From contig JADNYV010000008.1 of assembly GCA_015501055.1 (NCBI GenBank), positions 372,001-436,000 of the forward strand: a stretch of 64,000 bases of DNA, read 5' to 3'. This document shows positions 59,233 to 64,000 of the stretch, piece by piece. The notes beneath the pieces are model-generated. The model was given only the letters and a program-made list of their open reading frames with translations. It ran no database searches and was not told the origin of the DNA. This stretch comes from Mucidula mucida (taxonomy: Eukaryota; Basidiomycota; Agaricomycetes; Agaricales; Physalacriaceae). Made by a program: the position numbers and the translations under genes. Numbering within the stretch: position 1 is the stretch's first letter; the number at the start of each line of letters is the position of its first letter.

Positions 59233-59546
59233 TTACAAGGCACAGTGAGATATGAATATGTGAATCAATTCCTTTCCTCTTTGCTCTCCAGAGGAGGTCG
59301 ACACGTTGTGATCGTGTTAGGGATTCTTCGCATTGTGACTTCAACTGAAAGTTGGATGAGATCAAGTCGCGTTCAAAGATTCTTGCACCTTCCTCGAGGG
59401 AAAAGAAGGATGATCTTGACGTTGCCCAAGAGAAGTGTCACTGTGAATTACAATCGTAGCGTGGGTGGTGAGAGCGGGCCGCCGGCATCTATGGGCCGAA
59501 CCGTGTGACCACGAGAGTGATCGCATTCTTTTTAGCTGCCACCATC
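59233..59546. other. Region before the unknown gene
   Basis: About 310 bp. A stretch near 59350-59460 reads DEIKSRSKILAPSSREKKDD and could be an exon of an unrecognised gene, but no start or partner exon is clear. Confidence 0.25.
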
Positions 59547-60435
59547 ATGGTCAAAAAACTCAACGCGACTGAAAACGCGTTGGCTGAAGAAACCGCCGCG
59601 AAATACTACAAATACGAGTGTATGGCCACCCATCACTCTTCTATTATCCGAGCCGCAGATAGTGCAGCTCAGGCCGAAGCTCATGCCACCTACGTTGCCC
59701 GCTGCCGTGTTCCCGAAGGCTTTACGCCTCCATCATCTGAGATGATTATCATATTGATTTTGCCGAGCGGACTGCGGAAAGGCAGTGTAACTCTCTTCTC
59801 GAGTTCGTATATTTCCCTTTGTCCGGTTCTGTTTACCTGATCCCATTTCTTCAGTCATGTCACTGTTGTGAACTGTGCTATGTTTCTTATGCGGCTGTAT
59901 TCTCTGAAAGCAATAGCGAAAAACGTCCAGATTTACTTCGCCGCAATGCGTCTGCGCCAAGAGTTGCAGTGCGTGGTCTTTCTACGCTTGACACACTAAT
60001 GCCACTTTGACTAGGCGTAATAATCCTCTACCCGGCACTCCTGTTACCCAGTCTTTCCCCGCTTCCGCGCCCCAGCGTATTGCCACTCCCGCCCCTGCCG
60101 GTCCTCCGAGTGCGGATGGTCCCCCCATATTGTACCACCTTGCTGAAGCATTCACTCTTGACGCCGTTATCAATCTTCCGCGCGTGCAAGTCTCTGCCGC
60201 TGACATCGACAAGCTTCGCGACAATTCCGACGATCTTCTTGGTGAAACGTTTGTCTTCACGGAAGAGGACAACGAATCGGCCTTCTCAGTTAGTACCATC
60301 ATGATGGTCGGGAAAGGGTCGAAAAAGGAGAAGTTTTTCTACGTGCAATATGCCGATGTAGGGGAGACTAGCTTTCCTCTCAAGAAGGATGAGTTTTTTG
60401 AGCTTCTGGCGAAATCAGCGCAGGTAATTGTGTAG
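59547..60435 (+). CDS. Hypothetical protein between the two GDSL genes
   Basis: Not recognised. The ATG at 59547 (context ACCATCATGG) gives MVKKLNATENALAEETAAKY and an Ala-rich helix with AADSAAQAEAHATYVARC; a second open part from about 60015 gives RRNNPLPGTPVTQSFPASAP, PILYHLAEAFTLDAVINLPR, VQVSAADIDKLRDNSDDLLG, KGSKKEKFFYVQYADVGETS and stop at 60435. The exon junction is not resolved, so these may be two genes. It shows the composition of real protein (acidic and hydrophobic alternation). Function unknown. Confidence 0.4.
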
Positions 60436-60653
60436 ATTCATGTGTTGGTTTTCCGGGGGTTGAAATACAAATGGTGGACCGCTTTGATCATTTCTCAAGA
60501 CTTGCACAGTGTCGTGGATTCTTCGCGATATGCCCTCGTAGCCAGGATCGTATGACTGGCGGCCCGCTTCACTGCTGACCGTCATCACCTGATACTGGCC
60601 CTCGAGGCGCAAGAAAAAGTATTTATGTTAACAAGTTACGCTGACTTGTGTTC

Positions 60654-61997
60654 ATGATGTCTTCCTGGCACTGGGCGATCTTGTCACTGACACTTCTTTC
60701 CCAGCAAGCCGTGGCGTTGAATGTGAAACCCCGTTCGGACTTCAATTGGGGTGATATCAAGTATGTCTACGCGTTCGGAGATTCCTACACTTTTGTCGAA
60801 GGAAAAGAAGGACTGGTGAACTTCAGGTTGGCCTAGAGACATTTCCCAGGCGACTGTGAGTTGATTGACTTGCCTGCAGTTTTATCGGAGATGCTGTCAA
60901 CTATTCATTTACGCCCGAACGACTTCTCAGCAATACAATAACCCCAAATAAGGTAGAGACACGTCCTCGTGTTTTCGCGTACGCATTGATTCGATGTTCT
61001 ATCAGACCAGCTCTAATGGCGCTAATGGGTGAAGTTTCGAAATGCAGAGTCCGTTCTTCGATGTGGCGATGAACTGACGTCGCACTGACAACTCGAATTC
61101 GTGACGGGATGCTTCGGTGGTTCGCCCTTCGATTGCGATGTACAGCTCTGGGATTTCGCCTTTGCGGGCTCCGATATCAGTGGGGATATCCTGCCACTTC
61201 ATCACAACTACACAATCTCCTTGGTGAGGCAAGTCGAGCAATGGGTGACATACGCGTCGACTGTTATCCCCATCCATCGAAGGAAACCTTGACTGCCTGG
61301 TGGATCGGCATCAACGACACCGGAGATACTGTTTCGAATGATACAGTTCGTTATCCTTGCTTCTGCTTCATCCGAATTTGTTGAAAGCGTCTGATTTCAG
61401 ATAACTGACTACGCCGCGTTTTGGGACTATGAAGTGTCAACTTACTTTGAGGCTGTGGTGTGTGTTACATTGAATTGACTGTTCATACGACACTAAAGTG
61501 CGCGGTCAGCAAACGGTCATTGACCAAGGGCTAACACAACACCTGTTCGTTAATGTACCACCTGGAGACCGATCGCCTCTTGCCAACACGAACGCAACCA
61601 AGGCGGCAATCTTGAAGGAACGCGTTGAGGGGTTCAATGTAGCACTAGACCGACACATGGCTCTGTTTTCTCTGAAGAATCCTCGTAAGGCTTGCAGTCG
61701 CCTGGACGATGTTTCTTGGAAACTAATCCAGCTGGTTCTAGACGCCAAAATTATGACGTTTGACGCCCACAAGTTCTTCAGTTCCGTCCTGGACAAGCCT
61801 GCGGAATACGGGTTTACCGACGTAGTTGGGCATGTTTCGACTAGCACCTCCTGGTTTTTAATGTTCGGCTAATTGTCCTCAGGTACTGTACTTGCGCTGA
61901 CCCGGCGGGATACTTCTGGTACAACAGTGGACATCCGACTGAACGAGTACACGAGTTGCTCGCTAAGGCGGTGCTGGAGCAGTTGAAGTCGTGTTAG
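60654..61997 (+). CDS. Secreted GDSL/SGNH esterase (CE16-like), copy 2; frame problems
   Basis: Paralogue of the 57.9-kb esterase. MMSSWHWAILSLTLLSQQAV is a signal peptide. Motifs in order: IKYVYAFGDSYTFVEGKEG, SFIGDAVNYSFTPERLL, EFVTGCFGGSPFDCDVQLWD, FAFAGSDISGD, TLTAWWIGINDTGD, LFVNVPPGDRSPLANTNATK, TFDAHKFFSSVLDK and the end GYFWYNSGHPTERVHELLAK. TAG at 61995-61997. Two apparent one-base losses: one near 61024-61030 (the NW pair at the intron edge) and one in the C run at 61268-61272 before HPSKETLTAWW. The acceptor before EFVTGCF (about 61090) lacks a plain AG. Catalytic motifs are present, so it may be functional if these are read errors. Confidence 0.8.
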
Positions 61998-62277
61998 GCA
62001 GTTGTAAAAGTAGCAGTTGATCGCAGCAACCTTGCATGGGCCTTGAGTTGTCCTCGAGGCGTCCTATAGCTGCATTGCGCCGGCCTAGCAAAGGTGCTCA
62101 AGATAACAAGTCAAATGAGTCGATACAGAGCGAGATACGGTATCAATCAAGCGATTGCGCCTCAAACTGTGTGAGAAGAGGGCAGCGATGACGGCCGTTA
62201 AGAGTGCACGTGGCGAGGCTGAGGTTGATGCACCTACACCTATTTCTCTTGCCTCCTCCCTCCCACCTTTACCAAAA

Positions 62278-63530
62278 ATGTCTGTCAGCCTCCAGCCACG
62301 CACCACTCTTGGCTTCCCGAGTACGTGCTCGTCGTCGGTGGCGTCCACGTATACTGACTTTTTTCTTCATAGGGCCTCTCACACAGCTCGTCAAACGATC
62401 ATTAACTATCACAAATCACAATGACCGCCCAGTCGCCTTCAAGGTCAAGACGACGGCGCCAAAGGTGAGGTCAACGGTGGCAGCCTCTGGTTGGCGTAAC
62501 TGACGTGGACGCCAGCTGTACTGTGTCCGCCCCAACTCTGGCCGAGTGGAGCCAGGTGAGACTATGGAGGTGTCTGGTGCGCAAGTCTGTTCTGTAATCG
62601 CAACATAGCGGCTCATGTCTACACAGTAATGCTCCAGGCGATGAAGGAGGAGCCGCCGTTGAACGCCAAATGCAAAGACAAATTCCTCATTCAGAGCACG
62701 ATGATAACCAAGGAAAAAGAAGACAAGTCGCTTCAGGAAATAGTGTGTGCCCTTCAGTCTGACGTTGCAGAACAAACTGACAGTTCTTGGTAGTGGAATG
62801 TCTCCGATACTGACACGGACGAGAACCGGGTGCATCAGCAAAAACTCAAAGTTCAATATTTACGTGCCGAGGAGCAGACACTAGAAGAAGAGGACGAACC
62901 TGTAATGACCCAGAGCTCCATGATGACTGTCGGTGATTCGGTGCGTTGTCATATAGTGCCATTGCTACTCATCTGACTTGCTCGCACCAGCAATTCGACA
63001 CTGTGCGCCAAGCCCCGACAACAAATGGACATTCCTTTGCCGCGCCCATCCCAGAATTTACTCGTCCACCTGCACCACCTGTTATGGAGGAGCGTTCGGC
63101 TTCACCGCCCGCCGATTTCTCTGTCGCGCGCGAGGAAGAGCATCACGAAGATATTTATGCCGACCATCCTCCACCGCCGCATATGCCCATTGCTGTCCAC
63201 GTGCAGGCTCCGACAGAAACTACGCCACCAGCTGTTGAACATCGCCAACCCAGTCTTGCACCCACACCACCGAGTGACGAGCTTCTGACCAAATACCAAG
63301 AGGCGGAGGCTGAGATTGAGCGATTGAGGGGATTACTTGCTGCTGCCGCGCCACCTGTAACCGAGCTGCGCAAACGAAGCAGACGGTATTCGGACGCGGA
63401 CACCATCGTTCCAGGCAGCGACGTGGGGACATACATCGACGAGCCGCCAATGCAACCGGACGGTGTTCCGCTGCAGGTTGTGGTTATCATTGCGCTCGGA
63501 GTCTTCATCATGACATATCTCTTTTTCTGA
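62278..63530 (+). CDS. VAMP-associated protein (VAP/Scs2), MSP domain ER tether
   Basis: Tail-anchored ER protein that binds FFAT motifs of lipid-transfer proteins and builds membrane contact sites. The Met at 62278 (AAAATGTCT) gives MSVSLQPRTTLGF; the next exons read PLTQLVKRSLTITNHNDRPV, AFKVKTTAPK, YCVRPNSGRVEPGETMEVSV, MLQAMKEEPPLNAKCKDKFL and IQSTMITKEKED, the MSP fold with its FFAT-binding face. A Pro/Glu-rich spacer, a coiled coil (LLTKYQEAEAEIERLRGLLA), and a C-terminal membrane anchor VVVIIALGVFIMTYLFF follow; the stop is at 63530. Order and length match fungal Scs2. Confidence 0.93.
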
Positions 63531-63821
63531 TCATGGGTTCATCGGGCGTTCTAACGCGTCAATTTATGCCTCCTTCTCCCTTTACCTATACCGGTATCGA
63601 TACTTGTTCTGCAGCATAATTATATGGTCGGTGTTTTTGATTTCTCATACTAAAGTCCAGCCTTGGTGTATTTTGTACATACGTGGACAACGGCGTCTTC
63701 AATATTTATATGTGCGCTGCATTGTACTTGTGCATTGATGCTTTAGAATATGAGTATCTATGTTCAAACAAGATCCGGTGACTGTAAACCTTAACCCAGG
63801 CGTCACTCTCCTCCTACCCTC

Positions 63822-64000
63822 ATGGACTTTGGGCCCGTTAACACCTCTGAACAGGAAGAGATTCTAGCTTCCTTTCTACGCGGCCTCCGTCCACTGCTTG
63901 ATTCAGATCTACATTGGATACGCGACCATATCAATCAATATCATGAACAACTATCGGCACTAAATGATCTTTCTGCGCGAATTGCGCGTCAGAAAGAAGC
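63822..64000 (+). CDS. N-terminus of a probable F-box-type protein (runs off right edge)
   Basis: The ATG at 63822 gives MDFGPVNTSEQEEILASFLR, GLRPLLDSDLHWIRDHINQY and HEQLSALNDLSARIARQKEA, an amphipathic helical N-terminus like those that precede F-boxes in Agaricomycete proteins. The F-box itself would lie beyond the window, so the family is an inference. Confidence 0.5.
   Translation, partial: MDFGPVNTSEQEEILASFLRGLRPLLDSDLHWIRDHINQYHEQLSALNDLSARIARQKE

Noticed and set aside
1..64000. Transposons, CRISPR arrays, rRNA and tRNA genes
   Set aside because: No terminal repeats, transposase or reverse transcriptase motifs, spaced repeats or RNA gene signatures were seen by eye; a covariance-model scan was not possible here.

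Overview
The window is nuclear DNA of a filamentous basidiomycete, most likely a saprotrophic Agaricomycete. Genes are dense and broken by many introns of about 48-60 bp. Both strands are used, gaps are short, and the products are fungal: a GH131 glucanase with a CBM1 cellulose-binding tail, secreted GDSL esterases, TORC2 and Ras signalling parts, and Agaricomycete-type F-box proteins. I saw no tRNA or rRNA gene, CRISPR array or clear transposon. The species cannot be named from the sequence alone.

Layout. 0-9 kb: an MFS transporter cut by the left edge (-), a HypX/HoxX-like formyltransferase/enoyl-CoA-hydratase fusion (+), and the HECT ubiquitin ligase Rsp5 (+). 9.5-15.4 kb: a RasGEF (+), ribosomal protein L17/uL22 (-), and an F-box-like protein (-). 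15.6-27.5 kb: the TORC2 subunit Rictor/Ste16 (+), complex I subunit NDUFS4 (+), and a CSC1/OSCA mechanosensitive channel (+). 27.8-35 kb: two tandem GH131 genes (+), a membrane-anchored Cu/Zn superoxide dismutase (-), the arginine methyltransferase Rmt2 (-), and a G-patch protein (+) starting head to head with Rmt2. 35-42.6 kb: a P-loop protein resembling Crinkler/RHS-type NTPases (+), an F-box/LRR-like protein (-), a PQ-loop vacuolar transporter (-), and prohibitin-2 (+). 42.7-54.4 kb: meiotic MSH5 (+), the mitochondrial phosphate carrier (-), a small unknown protein (+), and a full-length ABCB multidrug transporter (-). 55.3-64 kb: a Gad8/Ypk-type AGC kinase (+), two GDSL esterases flanking an unknown gene (+), a VAP/Scs2 ER tether (+), and the start of a probable F-box gene (+).

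How the genes relate. Most are ordinary housekeeping genes. Rictor, the Gad8/Ypk kinase and Rsp5 belong to connected plasma-membrane growth control. The GH131 pair and the GDSL pair form a small plant cell-wall degradation set. Start sites of several divergent pairs lie very close together (31 bp for Rmt2/G-patch, 76 bp for PQ-loop/prohibitin-2).

Two things deserve a second look. The HypX-like protein is an intact eukaryotic copy of a bacterial enzyme that makes carbon monoxide for [NiFe]-hydrogenase, and no hydrogenase gene is seen here. Separately, a run of genes (about 28.3-36.2 kb, then 55.5-55.9 and 61.0-61.3 kb) carries repeated single-base frame breaks inside otherwise conserved protein, nearly all looking like one-base deletions, while neighbouring large genes are clean. 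This is either local consensus error or real gene decay, and it affects every model in that stretch.
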